From NCBI RefSeq assembly GCF_937898475.1, contig NZ_CALEJS010000016.1, positions 434,001 through 498,000 on the forward strand: a stretch of DNA of 64,000 nt. Reading direction: 5' to 3'. The translations under genes were made by a program, and so were the position numbers. Below, piece after piece: positions 36,302-45,873 of the stretch. The DNA comes from an uncultured Chitinophaga sp. GTDB taxonomy: Bacteria; Bacteroidota; Bacteroidia; Chitinophagales; Chitinophagaceae. The first letter of the stretch is position 1; each line of letters begins with the position of its first letter. The notes beneath the pieces were generated by a model. It had not been told where the DNA came from and ran no database searches. It saw only the letters and a list, made by a program, of their open reading frames with translations.

Positions 36302-39300
36302 TTACTGAACTTTATATAAAAAAATACCGGCGTTGTTTACGCCTATCATAATATGTTTTTCATTTTTAATTGTGAGCTCACCTGCTGATTTAACATCGCC
36401 TGCAAGGGAGAAGCCTGATGCTGCGGGTGGCACATAAGTGAAATTTCCGCTGCCATCGCCCTTCAGCAGGCAGCCGTAGCTGGCGTCTATACTGCCCAGC
36501 TTTAAACGGTTATCGCTGTGATTACCCAGTAACAGCAGGTCTGTTTTACCATCGTGATCAAAATCGTCTGCGATGGTTTTTGTGATGACAGAAAACTGTG
36601 CTTCTAAAGGCAGCGGGGAGGCACTGAACTTTCCGTCGCGGTTCACAAAGCAGAATGAACGAAGATCTGTAATGCTCATCCTGGCAGCTTTAGCCAGCTC
36701 GTCCGGCGGGAAGATGTCTTTCATGGTCGCATCTGCATAGTGACGGTAAGAGCTGAATTTCCGGCGCATGGGGTAGATCTGGTCATTGAGCTCATCCCGG
36801 CTCACAAAGGGATAGCTAACCCCTTGTATGTAGCAGTTAAAGAAAGGATCAACAGATCCGTTGCCGTCAAAATCTGCATAATACAATTCTGCCGGTTCTT
36901 TTTCCGATACATGGAACGGAGTGTTCAGTCCAAGGTTACCGGCAATAATATCATCCTGACCATCTCCGTTCACATCTGCCAGCGTCAGGCTGAACCAGCA
37001 TCCTTTGGGCATCTGCTCAAAATACTCGCTGGTTTTATCGGAAAAGCCATCGGGCTTGTTCAGGTACAAAGTAACAGGCATGAACTCACCACAGAGCAGC
37101 AGGTCTTTTCTACCGTCTTTATCGATATCCGCCCACTGTGCATCAGTGACCATTCCTTTTACAGGAAGCGGACTGGCGGAAAACTCGCCTTTACCGTTAT
37201 TAATCAGCAGCCAGGAGGGTGGCGTTACGGGATATTTACCCGGTATTACCCTTCCTCCTACGAAGAGATCAATATCGCCGTCGTTGTCCACGTCGCAGGG
37301 GCGTACGCAGGATTTACTGCAGGCGCTCAGGTCTGGCAACGCCTGTGGCGATAAAACCAGGTTGCCTTTGCCATCGTTGATATACAGGGCATCCTGCAGG
37401 CTGGACGTATTGGGCTCGAACAATGCGTAACCGCCGCGGGCGATATAAAGGTCTGCAAAGCCGTCGCCATTGGCGTCAAAGAAAGCGGCATCGGCGGTAG
37501 TTGGACCGTCTGGCTGGTCGAGCACCGTATTATTGTTGATGGCAAAAGCGCCGCTGGGTTGTTGTACGAATATCCTGCCGGGTTTGGAATAGTCGCTGCC
37601 GATATACAGGTCTTCCAATCCGTCATTGTTCACATCACCTTTGGTAAATACCGGTCCTGTTTTGGAATACATGAACAGCATGAGCGGCTGTCTTTTAAAA
37701 TCATTGATACCAGCTTCTTCATGTTTATAACCGATGATGCCTTTTTTCTGGCTGAGCAGGGTGCTTTTGGGCAATGGTGAGGACGGAGTAAACGCGCCGC
37801 CTGCATAATCTACGCTCAGCTGCTGGTTGGCCGCTACATTGCTTAACAGCTGGGTGGTATTATCTGGCCAGATGATGCGCACAGAGTCTGCCTGCCTGGC
37901 TGTACCGAGGCCAAAATGCAGGTTGGTAGGAAGGGAAGAAAGGTATCCCCTGCCGGGGTTGAGTTCCTGGTATTGCAATCCGCCATTGGCGTATACATAT
38001 ACTTTAGCGCCGATGGCGAAGGTGTTACCGGGTTTACCTTTCAGCTTCAGAGAAAGGTAGCTGGTGTTATCCTTTTCGCGGGCGGTGTTCTTGTAGATAG
38101 CAGCTGGTTCGTTGATCCTGTTGATGACAAGGTCCAGGTCTCCGTCGTTGTCAAGATCTGCATATACGGCGGCGCTGGATATGCCGGCTTTATCCAGGCC
38201 CCACTCCTTTTGTTTATTGGAGAAAGTAAGATTGTGCTCATTACGGAACACGTAATCTACCAGGCTCGTAGAGGGCATAGCCGTTACCAGTTCCATCAGC
38301 AGTACAGGTTCACGGTCTACCGCCTTCTTCACTTTATAGTCGCCCCAGTATTTCAGAAAGTCTTTGTTCGTATAATCTCTCAGGTAACCGTTGGTAACGA
38401 AGAGGTCTTTATAGCCGTCATTATCCAGGTCGGCAAAAAGGGGACACCAGCTCCAGTCTGTACAGGATACGCCTGCCAGCTGTCCTATTTCACTGAAGGT
38501 ACCGTCACCGTTATTCAGCTGGAGCATATTGCGCATGTACTGCTGGTAGAGGTTCTGTGAACGCATCAGTTCAAAGGACTCATAGTTTTCCTGCAGCTGC
38601 AGCAGCTTCTGCCGGCGGTTGTCTTCCGGCATCATGTCAAGCGTCATTACATCCGGCAGGCCATCGTTATTGTAATCTGCAATGTCTACTCCCATGGAAA
38701 ACTGCGAGAGGTGACGGAAGCAGTGTTGTATATCCTCTTTGAAAGTGCCGTCGTGGTTATTGATGTACAAATAATCTGATTCGTTATAATCGTTGGTTAC
38801 ATAAATATCCTGCCAGCCGTCCTGGTTGATGTCTGCTATGGCCAGGCCCAGGCCAAAGGTGAGTGGGTTTTGTATGATACCTGCGCGGGCGCTTACATCT
38901 GTAAAATGGTTGTCATTATTTTCATACAATTTGTTACCGGCCAGTGAATCTGTTTCGTTGCGGTACCTGGCCAGCTCCATGTTATCAATTTTCTTCACGT
39001 TGTGATTGAGCAGGAACATGTCCAGATCTCCATCGTTGTCGTAATCAAAGAATACGGCCTGGGTGCTGTATCCGGGGTCATCCAGCCCGTATTCTTTTGC
39101 TTTCTCTACGAAGGTCAGGTTACCCTGGTTAATGAACAACTGGTTACGGCGCAGCTCAGTGGTGGTTTTGCCGGAATAGCATATATAAATATCCAGCAGG
39201 CCATCGCCATTCACATCGGCCATGGTGACACCTGTTTTCCAGCTTTCCGGTCTTCCTTCCAGCTCCTTACAGGCTTCTCTGGTAATCTCTTTAAATTGCA

Positions 39301-39580
39301 GCTTGCCCTGGTTTAGGTACAGTTTATTGGGCCCCATGTTGGCGGTAAAGAAAATATCATCCAGCCCGTCGTTATTCAGGTCTCCGGCTGCAACACCGCC
39401 GCCGTTATATAAGTATTCGTATGCCAGTACATTCAGGTGTTCTGTTTCATTGATGGTATTGGTAAACCTGATACCGGTTGCCCTGGCAGACTGTAACTGG
39501 AAAAGTGGTTGCTGAGCCTTTAGGTAAGATGGCAGCAGGTGTAATATGAATAGTCCAAATACGATAGTGGAATGCCTCAT
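36302..39580 (-). CDS. VCBS/FG-GAP repeat protein with ASPIC/UnbV domain (CRTAC1-like)
   Basis: A 1092-residue exported protein (signal peptide ends near YLKAQQP). It contains many FG-GAP/VCBS-type repeats with calcium-binding D-x-D/N-x-D-G loops such as DLNNDGLDDIFF, DYDNDGDLDMFL and DVNGDGQDDII, which build beta-propellers. An ASPIC/UnbV segment lies about 520-595, with AIGAKVYVYANGG and LHFGLGTA. A second propeller set follows. Such proteins are found beside SusCD pairs and vanadium-haloperoxidase-like genes in Bacteroidota. Role unknown; surface binding or a scaffold for the adjacent enzyme is inferred. Confidence 0.9.
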   Translation of the reverse strand: MRHSTIVFGLFILHLLPSYLKAQQPLFQLQSARATGIRFTNTINETEHLNVLAYEYLYNGGGVAAGDLNNDGLDDIFFTANMGPNKLYLNQGKLQFKEITREACKELEGRPESWKTGVTMADVNGDGLLDIYICYSGKTTTELRRNQLFINQGNLTFVEKAKEYGLDDPGYSTQAVFFDYDNDGDLDMFLLNHNVKKIDNMELARYRNETDSLAGNKLYENNDNHFTDVSARAGIIQNPLTFGLGLAIADINQDGWQDIYVTNDYNESDYLYINNHDGTFKEDIQHCFRHLSQFSMGVDIADYNNDGLPDVMTLDMMPEDNRRQKLLQLQENYESFELMRSQNLYQQYMRNMLQLNNGDGTFSEIGQLAGVSCTDWSWCPLFADLDNDGYKDLFVTNGYLRDYTNKDFLKYWGDYKVKKAVDREPVLLMELVTAMPSTSLVDYVFRNEHNLTFSNKQKEWGLDKAGISSAAVYADLDNDGDLDLVINRINEPAAIYKNTAREKDNTSYLSLKLKGKPGNTFAIGAKVYVYANGGLQYQELNPGRGYLSSLPTNLHFGLGTARQADSVRIIWPDNTTQLLSNVAANQQLSVDYAGGAFTPSSPLPKSTLLSQKKGIIGYKHEEAGINDFKRQPLMLFMYSKTGPVFTKGDVNNDGLEDLYIGSDYSKPGRIFVQQPSGAFAINNNTVLDQPDGPTTADAAFFDANGDGFADLYIARGGYALFEPNTSSLQDALYINDGKGNLVLSPQALPDLSACSKSCVRPCDVDNDGDIDLFVGGRVIPGKYPVTPPSWLLINNGKGEFSASPLPVKGMVTDAQWADIDKDGRKDLLLCGEFMPVTLYLNKPDGFSDKTSEYFEQMPKGCWFSLTLADVNGDGQDDIIAGNLGLNTPFHVSEKEPAELYYADFDGNGSVDPFFNCYIQGVSYPFVSRDELNDQIYPMRRKFSSYRHYADATMKDIFPPDELAKAARMSITDLRSFCFVNRDGKFSASPLPLEAQFSVITKTIADDFDHDGKTDLLLLGNHSDNRLKLGSIDASYGCLLKGDGSGNFTYVPPAASGFSLAGDVKSAGELTIKNEKHIMIGVNNAGIFLYKVQ

Positions 39581-39613
39581 TGGGTAACATTATTTTCAGC
39601 CCTCACAATAAAA

Positions 39614-39720
39614 AATGCAGGATGATGCATGGAAAAATGCAGCAGTTAGTGCAACGGAGGTGACCATAAACATCCGCGCACTAACTTCCTGCTATTGTTT
39701 CACATGCATCATCCTACATT
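39614..39720 (-). terminator. Long hairpin between susD and the VCBS gene
   Basis: The outer stem AATGCAGGATGATGCATG (39614-39631) matches the complement of 39703-39720 with one mismatch. An inner stem GCAGCAGTTAGTGC (39639-39652) pairs with 39678-39692. On the minus strand the stem is followed by TTTTTT (+ strand aaaaaa at 39610-39615). It may end part of the susCD transcripts or stabilise them, giving less of the two downstream genes. Confidence 0.75.
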
Positions 39721-39723
39721 TGA

Positions 39724-41322
39724 CTATTTATCCCACCACATCCGGGAGGTAAAGTTGTCGGTACCACCCAGTCTGCTGACAGCATCCTGGTAGCCGGACG
39801 GGTTATTAGCCCCTTCTGTGGAATGGTATGGTATTCTCCTGGGTATGGTACCGCCGGAGAAATTGCCAACGTATACAACCGGTGTAAGTTGTGGGTAGCC
39901 TGATCTTCTCCAGTTGCACCAGGTTTCAATGAAATTGAACAGTGTACCTGTAGTAGCCCAGTATTGCTCATTAATCTGTTTCAAAGATGCTTCAGTTGAG
40001 CTTTGATCCAGGGGATGAGCGTTTACATAAGAAGATATCTGCGTGGGAGTAAAGGTGCCGATTTCAGCATTGAATGTGGCCATTGATTGCAGGGCGCCTG
40101 TTAAACCGTTAGCATAGTGAGCGGCAGCAGTTCCGCCTACATTCCATCCTCTTACAGCAGCTTCTGCCAGCAGTAACTCGGTTTCTGCGTAGGTAAGTAC
40201 AAATTCAACACCACTCCTGTTTGTATAGAGTGCGGTAGTAGGCCTGGAATAATTGCCCAGCGGAGCAAAGTCGTTGGCAGGTCCTGTTCCCCCCGGGTAG
40301 CCAGGTGCCCTGGAGATATCTGTAGCACCACCTCTCTGATCATAGCCGTTCGGCATACCTAATTGCCTGCTGGAATCTCTGTCGCCTGCTTTGGACGCAT
40401 CTTCATTTGCTTTCAGACCAGCCTGCGGTATTTCGCCGATGATCGTCAGGCGCGGATCATTATTCCTTCTCATGTAGTCAATCAATACCTTGCTCCATTT
40501 AACATCACGATAGTCGTCTGTTACCAGCAGTGCGGCACTGGTGCCATTGCCAAAATTGGCAGAATTATCCGTCATCACCCTGGCATTATCTGCCACGCCT
40601 GCGAAAGTACCGCCTGCCGCAGCTTTTTCGGCATAGGTTCTCGCAGTAGCGGCATCTGCTTTTGTAAGGCGCATGGCAGTTCTGAGCATCAGTGAATAGC
40701 CAAGCTTTTTCCATTGGGCGATATTCCCTTTATAGAAAAGATCGGCAGTAAGCGCATCTTTGGAAGGATCCAATGCGGCGGTAACTGTTTCCAGTTCTGC
40801 CAGCATAGATTTATAGATGCTTTCCTGTGTATCATATACTGGCGACACAACACCTTCTCTTGCTTTAAAAGCCTCAGAGTAAGGAACGTCTCCATAGCAG
40901 TCAGTAACGTGCTGCATGATCAGTATTCTCATGATCACACTCGCGTTATACAGGTTGTCCAGGCCTTTGTCTTTAGCCAGCCGTCCTATTTCGGTAGCAA
41001 TGCTGGCAGCCTGGTAATCTTCCTCCCATATCCTGTTCTGGTAAGAGATGAGGTTGGCAGAACCTACATACTTATCGCCGTTGCTGTAGTAGTTGAAGGT
41101 AGATGCAAATACCTGTGTCCACATGCTTTGGAACAGCAACTGGCTGTAGCCGGTATTGGCATAATTATACTGCGTCCTTGAGAGCATATAATTTGGTTCC
41201 ATCTGCTCGCTGGGAATAGCGGTAGGATTTGTATTCAGCTCATTAAAATCCTTCGTGCAACTACCCAGCAATGCTGATACCATACCTATATATAGAAATG
41301 CTTTTTTCATTTTCATGGTCAT
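39724..41322 (-). CDS. SusD/RagB-like nutrient-binding outer-membrane lipoprotein
   Basis: A 532-residue lipoprotein (lipobox LLGSCTKD, Cys about residue 22) of the SusD-like group with the alpha-helical TPR-type scaffold. N-terminal FNELNTNPTAI and the C-terminal RRSGYPQLTP match the subfamily often called SusD-like 2. It sits on the cell surface as the lid of its SusC partner and captures substrate. Its ATG overlaps the susC stop by one base (TAATG), so translation is coupled. Substrate unknown. Two further ATG codons just downstream are possible starts. Confidence 0.92.
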   Translation of the reverse strand: MTMKMKKAFLYIGMVSALLGSCTKDFNELNTNPTAIPSEQMEPNYMLSRTQYNYANTGYSQLLFQSMWTQVFASTFNYYSNGDKYVGSANLISYQNRIWEEDYQAASIATEIGRLAKDKGLDNLYNASVIMRILIMQHVTDCYGDVPYSEAFKAREGVVSPVYDTQESIYKSMLAELETVTAALDPSKDALTADLFYKGNIAQWKKLGYSLMLRTAMRLTKADAATARTYAEKAAAGGTFAGVADNARVMTDNSANFGNGTSAALLVTDDYRDVKWSKVLIDYMRRNNDPRLTIIGEIPQAGLKANEDASKAGDRDSSRQLGMPNGYDQRGGATDISRAPGYPGGTGPANDFAPLGNYSRPTTALYTNRSGVEFVLTYAETELLLAEAAVRGWNVGGTAAAHYANGLTGALQSMATFNAEIGTFTPTQISSYVNAHPLDQSSTEASLKQINEQYWATTGTLFNFIETWCNWRRSGYPQLTPVVYVGNFSGGTIPRRIPYHSTEGANNPSGYQDAVSRLGGTDNFTSRMWWDK

Positions 41323-44300
41323 TATCTTTTGAATTTCACGTTAACGTTAACTCCATAGGTCCTTGCACTGGGCAGGCTGGTACCCTCAATGCCCGCATAG
41401 TTGATCAGCGGTGAGAAACCGGCTTCAGGATCTATGTTGTCTGTCTTTTTCATGATGGTCCAAAGGTTCCTGGCCACCAGCGATATACCGATAGACTGGA
41501 AAGGAGTGCTATGCAGTATTTTATCGCCGATAGTGTAACCGAGCGTTACCTGGCGCAGCTTGATAAAGTCTCCATCCAGTACGTTGATAGCGGAAACATT
41601 CTGTGCCAGTGCCTGGTAGTAGGTTTGTGCCGCTACGGCAGTTGAGTTATTAGAACCATCGGCTTTCACGCCGCTGAGTGTAACACCGCCTTCACGGCCA
41701 TCCAGTGTCATTTTGTGCAAACCACGGTACACTGCATAATAGTTGGAAGCAGATAACAGCTTATGACCAAACTTACCATCTACCAGGAAAGACAGGTTGA
41801 AGTTCTTATAAGTAAAATCGTTATTGATACCACCAAACCATTTGGGCAGTACGCTGCCTGATGGTGTTAACTCGCCGCGCTGCGGCAGACCGTCATCACT
41901 TACCAGGATATTGCCGTTGGCATCGCGCAGGTAATCATAAGCCATCACCTGCGGGCCGGGCATTCCTTTCACAAGGGCTGTATTCGCATTCAGCGGACGA
42001 TATGTACCCAGTGTGAAGGTAGTGTTAGTGCTATTGGAACCGTAGATATCAAGTATCTTATTCTTAACATTGGTGGCGTTTACAGACACATTCCAGCTGA
42101 AGTTGTTGGTAGTTACAGGAGTACCAGTTACGGCCATTTCTATACCCTTGTTCTGGGTAGAGCCCGTGCCGATAAACTGCCGGTTCCAGCCGGTGGTCCA
42201 GCTAAGATCACCTCTTAGTATTTCGTTTGTCGTTTTGCGGTGAAAATAGGCCACATCCACACCTAACCTGTTCTCGAAAAACTTCAGTTCGGCGCCTACT
42301 TCTGTTTCCCTTAATGTAAAGGGTTTCAGGTTGAGGTTCGGCAGGTCGCCATTGAAACTTGCCACGATAGTGTTGTTAATTGTACCATCTACGGTATAAA
42401 CCTGCTGGGTAATATAATAGTCTGTCGGCTCACCGCTTGCATTGGCCCATGAAGCCCTCAGCTTACCATAGGTAAGATTGGGAATGTTAACGAGCTCAGA
42501 GAAAATAAAGCTGGCTGAAACAGAAGGTACAAAGAGGTTCCTGTTGGCTTCAGGTAGTGTAGAGTAAGTATCATACCTGCCGGTAGTACCGATTGTCAGG
42601 AAATTCTTATAGGCAAGATCCACTGAATAGTAGGCAGATTGGCTCTCTTTATGGTAAAGCTGGTTATCGCGGTTAAACTGCTTTACGTTATTATAAGAAT
42701 ACAGGTAGGGAATGATAAAGTTGGTACCACCGATAGCTACGATCTCGTTATTTGTTTTCCTCAGGTTTGCACCCAATGCAACATCAATATTGATATCCTG
42801 GGTAATGTCTCTTTTCACACCTATCAATGCGTCTGCGTTCATCTCTGTTATCTGTTGCGTTCTCAGGTTCATGCTACCACTTACCGTCACATCGTCCTGC
42901 ACACCATATTGGTAGGCTGTGCCCCAGGGAGTAACCTGGAACTGGCGGTCATTGATCATATCATAACCTACACGACCCTGGGCATACAACCAGTTGGTAA
43001 GGTCATAACGTGCAGTAATAGCGGAGATCAGGCGTTTACGGTCAAAGTTATTCCTGTACTGATTGATCACGAACCAGGGGTTGGTCACATAAATATCGTC
43101 TGTAAACGTCACTTCCCTGCCGTTGTTACCTGCGTCATAGCCGGGAGCCAGTATGTTCTCGTCGATATTGTTGGCGAGAAATAATCCGTTGTTCGGATTC
43201 ATGGGACCATCACTTAATTGCGGGCGGTTCTCAGAGTGTTCGTCTATATAGTTTGCCATTACGCTCACTTTCAACTTGCTGAACACTTTCTGATCCACGT
43301 TCAGGTTGATGGTTTTACGGGTCACGCCGCTGTTACGCACAATGGCCTCATTATGCAGGTTAGAAAGAGAAAGACGGAAAGATGTCAGATCATTACCGCC
43401 GGAAACTGCCACGGTATTGGTAAAGGTAGAACCGGTGCGATAGAAATTGCTGATATTATCCTTAAAAGGAGAATACGCGTAGGTTTTACCATCAAACTGT
43501 GTGAACTGTGAACCATCCAGCCTGGAACCCCAGCTCAAACGGGAGCTGTTCAATGCATCGTTCTGGGTAGCAGGTTTTGAGCCCAGCTGGCCCTGGCCAT
43601 ATTCATACTGATAATCGGTAAAATTAATCGCTTTATCCAATGCATAGTTCATGTTGTATTCCACCTGCAATGTTCCCTTTTTACCACCTTTCGTGGTGAT
43701 CAGGATAACGCCGTTAGTAGCACGACTGCCATACAGTGCCGCTGCTGAGGCACCTTTCAGTACAGTCATGTTTTCTATATCATCAGGGTTGATGTTGGCA
43801 ATACCATCGCCGTTGTCGGAACCGCCCCATTCACCTGCACTACCTCTCTGGGTGTTATCAATGGGCACACCATTAATTACGAAAAGCGGGCTGCTGGCAC
43901 CAAAGCTGGCCATACCCCTCAGCAGGATACGTGCGGAAGAAGCCGGACCGCCGCTGGTGCTGCTTACGCTCAAACCAGCCACACGGCCTGTAAGCGAGTA
44001 AGCCACGTTGGTTTCCCTGGCTTGTGTCATTACGCTGCCATCTACTTTCGTAATGGCATAACCTACTTTCTTGGATTCCTTGGAGATACCAAGCGCTGTT
44101 ACAACCAGCTCACCCAGCTGGGTGGAAGATTCGTCCATCACAAGATCGATGTTGGACTCGTTAGGTCCTACATCCATTGTTTTAGTTCCATAACCCACCA
44201 GGGAAACCTGCAGTGTAAGCGGACCGGAAGGCGCTTTTAAAGTAAAAGCACCATCAGCGCCGGTTACCGTTGCAAGGTTTTTCCCCTTCACCTGCACGGT

Positions 44301-44420
44301 AACAGCAGGAAGGGGCGCACCGGATTTTGCATCCTTTATGGAGCCGGTAAGCTGCCTGGTTTGAGCAAATGCCACTGAGCTAAGCAGCAGCGTAAAGATC
44401 ATCAGACGTAGTTGTCTCAT
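41322..44420 (-). CDS. SusC/RagA-like TonB-dependent outer-membrane transporter
   Basis: A 1032-residue protein. Signal peptide (about 1-19), a carboxypeptidase-regulatory-like beta domain (about 22-100; LTGSIKDAKSGAPLPAVTV), then the SusC-type plug beginning VVTALGISKESK and including INPDDIENMTVLKGASAAALYGSRATNGVILITTK in part, followed by a 22-strand barrel region. It imports the ligand held by SusD using the proton motive force through TonB. No N-terminal STN domain is present, so direct anti-sigma control is unlikely. Three tandem hairpin units precede it, and VCBS and haloperoxidase-like genes follow its susD. Confidence 0.94.
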   Translation of the reverse strand: MRQLRLMIFTLLLSSVAFAQTRQLTGSIKDAKSGAPLPAVTVQVKGKNLATVTGADGAFTLKAPSGPLTLQVSLVGYGTKTMDVGPNESNIDLVMDESSTQLGELVVTALGISKESKKVGYAITKVDGSVMTQARETNVAYSLTGRVAGLSVSSTSGGPASSARILLRGMASFGASSPLFVINGVPIDNTQRGSAGEWGGSDNGDGIANINPDDIENMTVLKGASAAALYGSRATNGVILITTKGGKKGTLQVEYNMNYALDKAINFTDYQYEYGQGQLGSKPATQNDALNSSRLSWGSRLDGSQFTQFDGKTYAYSPFKDNISNFYRTGSTFTNTVAVSGGNDLTSFRLSLSNLHNEAIVRNSGVTRKTINLNVDQKVFSKLKVSVMANYIDEHSENRPQLSDGPMNPNNGLFLANNIDENILAPGYDAGNNGREVTFTDDIYVTNPWFVINQYRNNFDRKRLISAITARYDLTNWLYAQGRVGYDMINDRQFQVTPWGTAYQYGVQDDVTVSGSMNLRTQQITEMNADALIGVKRDITQDINIDVALGANLRKTNNEIVAIGGTNFIIPYLYSYNNVKQFNRDNQLYHKESQSAYYSVDLAYKNFLTIGTTGRYDTYSTLPEANRNLFVPSVSASFIFSELVNIPNLTYGKLRASWANASGEPTDYYITQQVYTVDGTINNTIVASFNGDLPNLNLKPFTLRETEVGAELKFFENRLGVDVAYFHRKTTNEILRGDLSWTTGWNRQFIGTGSTQNKGIEMAVTGTPVTTNNFSWNVSVNATNVKNKILDIYGSNSTNTTFTLGTYRPLNANTALVKGMPGPQVMAYDYLRDANGNILVSDDGLPQRGELTPSGSVLPKWFGGINNDFTYKNFNLSFLVDGKFGHKLLSASNYYAVYRGLHKMTLDGREGGVTLSGVKADGSNNSTAVAAQTYYQALAQNVSAINVLDGDFIKLRQVTLGYTIGDKILHSTPFQSIGISLVARNLWTIMKKTDNIDPEAGFSPLINYAGIEGTSLPSARTYGVNVNVKFKR

Positions 44421-44435
44421 TATTCAGTGGATTTA

Positions 44436-44755
44436 GTTTTTTGGTTAGAATTAGGCATAGTGCTGTCATCATGCCATTTAAGAAGGCATGCAATTCATGG
44501 TCCTGCATGGCGGACCTGTAGTTAAGCGTTGTAATTTTTAATCATCATTCCTGTTACATCTGGTTCCGGTTTTAATTTAGAGATAATAATAGCCCTATGC
44601 CTTGCAAAAAGGCATTCAGCTGTGGCCATACATGTTGCCTGGGTAGCGATTATGTATTGCAACCGATCATTGTTCCTGTATACATTAATTCCCGATTTTG
44701 GTTAGAGATAATCAACTTAATGCCTCTTACAGGTAAGGCATGTAATCATTTTCCT
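44436..44755 (-). repeat. Three tandem ~125-bp units with hairpins upstream of susC
   Basis: Each unit holds a TTAGA(G)ATAAT-like string (44445, 44577, 44702) followed by a small hairpin with ATGCC(TT) and (AA)GGCAT arms: 44470-44490, 44597-44615 and 44720-44741. Between units runs ATCATnnTTCCTGT (about 44541 and 44666). Spacing is 123-132 bases. A more decayed fourth unit may follow (44785-44885; tcattgttcg, then ggttttggttga). They lie directly upstream of susC and may be in its mRNA leader. Confidence 0.7.
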
Positions 44756-45244
44756 ATTAAAAATATGCACTAGAAAAAGATGGTAGTTTCTCATTGTTCG
44801 TCCCTGTCAATCCGGCAATTTTTCTAGTAGAATAACAAGCCCTGAATTCTTTCTCTTCCTATGGTTTTGGTTGATTTTACGCTAATTAGTAAACAAATAA
44901 CAAGTATGATATGTTCAACTTCAGTATGAGTATTTGATGGAATTTCCCCCGGTTAAAGGAACTATTTTCTTGCTGTTCCACTTTCACCTCTTGTTCACTT
45001 AAACGATTTAGTACGTGGGGTCTAAATCTACCACATAATTAATGCTAATTTTCTGTTAAAACAAGTATTATTTTTTACTCAGCGCATTAGTATTATAAAT
45101 ATCAGCCATAAAAGGGACACTGCAAGTCCCATTTTAATTGTATTTGTGACACAGTGTATGCCGCCTCCACTTTTCGTCACATATTCCAGCAGGTCCGGAA
45201 TTCTTTTTCTACATTAAAGGTGATAGTATAAAAACTGAACTGAC
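44756..45244. other. AT-rich gene-free stretch
   Basis: About 490 bases with no gene; includes the possible decayed fourth repeat unit to about 44885. Promoter elements for susC on the minus strand could lie here but no clear TAnnTTTG/TTTG pair was found. Confidence 0.5.
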
Positions 45245-45470
45245 ATGCAGGAAAAAGAAGCAATATGGCTCACGGCGATCTACCGGGAAAACCTTTCCCC
45301 ATGTAGCCAGAGAGATACGGCTGCTTGGAGGAGATCATGATACGGCAAAAAACCTTTTTCACGACGCGCTGATCATCTACCCCGAAAAACGTGACAATCA
45401 TACCCTGGACATCCAGGTATCGTAAAAGCCTACCTGGTAGGTATTACCCGGATACTTTTGGATGCAGCAA
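45245..45470 (+). pseudogene. Remnant of a sigma-70-like factor (regions 1-2)
   Basis: Starting at an ATG (MQEKEAIWLTAIYREN), the reading frame is broken twice. Joined across frames the pieces read VAREIRLLGGDHDTAKNLFHDALIIY (frame 2, from about 45303) and KAYLVGITRILL (frame 3, from about 45424). This order resembles the N-terminal part of Bacteroidota ECF-type sigma factors, where a GG-D-A-x-x-x-F-H-D-A stretch is followed by KAYLxGITR. The remainder (region 4) is missing, replaced by the clpP-like fragment. Identification rests on short strings, so confidence is moderate. Confidence 0.5.
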
Positions 45471-45515
45471 TTCCAAACAGGACTGTCGCCATCAATCCCT
45501 GGACACACTTGGCAG

Positions 45516-45866
45516 CCATGCAGATATACCGGCAGCATGGGCACCGCATTGCTCAGCGCGGATACCGCCGGTCAACGCTACGCTTTACCCAATGCCACCA
45601 TACATATGCATCCTACCAGCGGCGGTGCCAAAGGCTATACGGAAGATGTGAGCATCGCCTACCACGAGCAGGAAAGACTGCAAAATCATTTGTTTGACCT
45701 GATGGGCAAACATTCCGGCCATACCCGCGAGGAGATCGAAAGCAGCTTCAGGAGAGACAAGTTCATGAACGCTGCAGAAGCCAGGGACTATGGCCTCGTA
45801 GATGAAGTACTGGGCAGGACTGAGGAGCTGGAAACACTCGCCATGCTAAACAACCATAAAACGTGA
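45516..45866 (+). pseudogene. clpP-like protease remnant (C-terminal half)
   Basis: An open frame of about 115 residues matches the second half of ClpP: GSMGTALLSA (with the nucleophile Ser of the SMG motif), RYALPNATIHMHPTSGGAKG (with the catalytic His region) and AAEARDYGLVDEVLG. The N-terminal half, needed for folding and ring assembly, is missing; the sequence before it belongs to the broken sigma-like frames. It therefore looks like a deletion fusion of two dead genes. The clpP part still has an intact frame, so the loss may be recent. Confidence 0.7.
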
Positions 45867-45873
45867 GTGCAGG

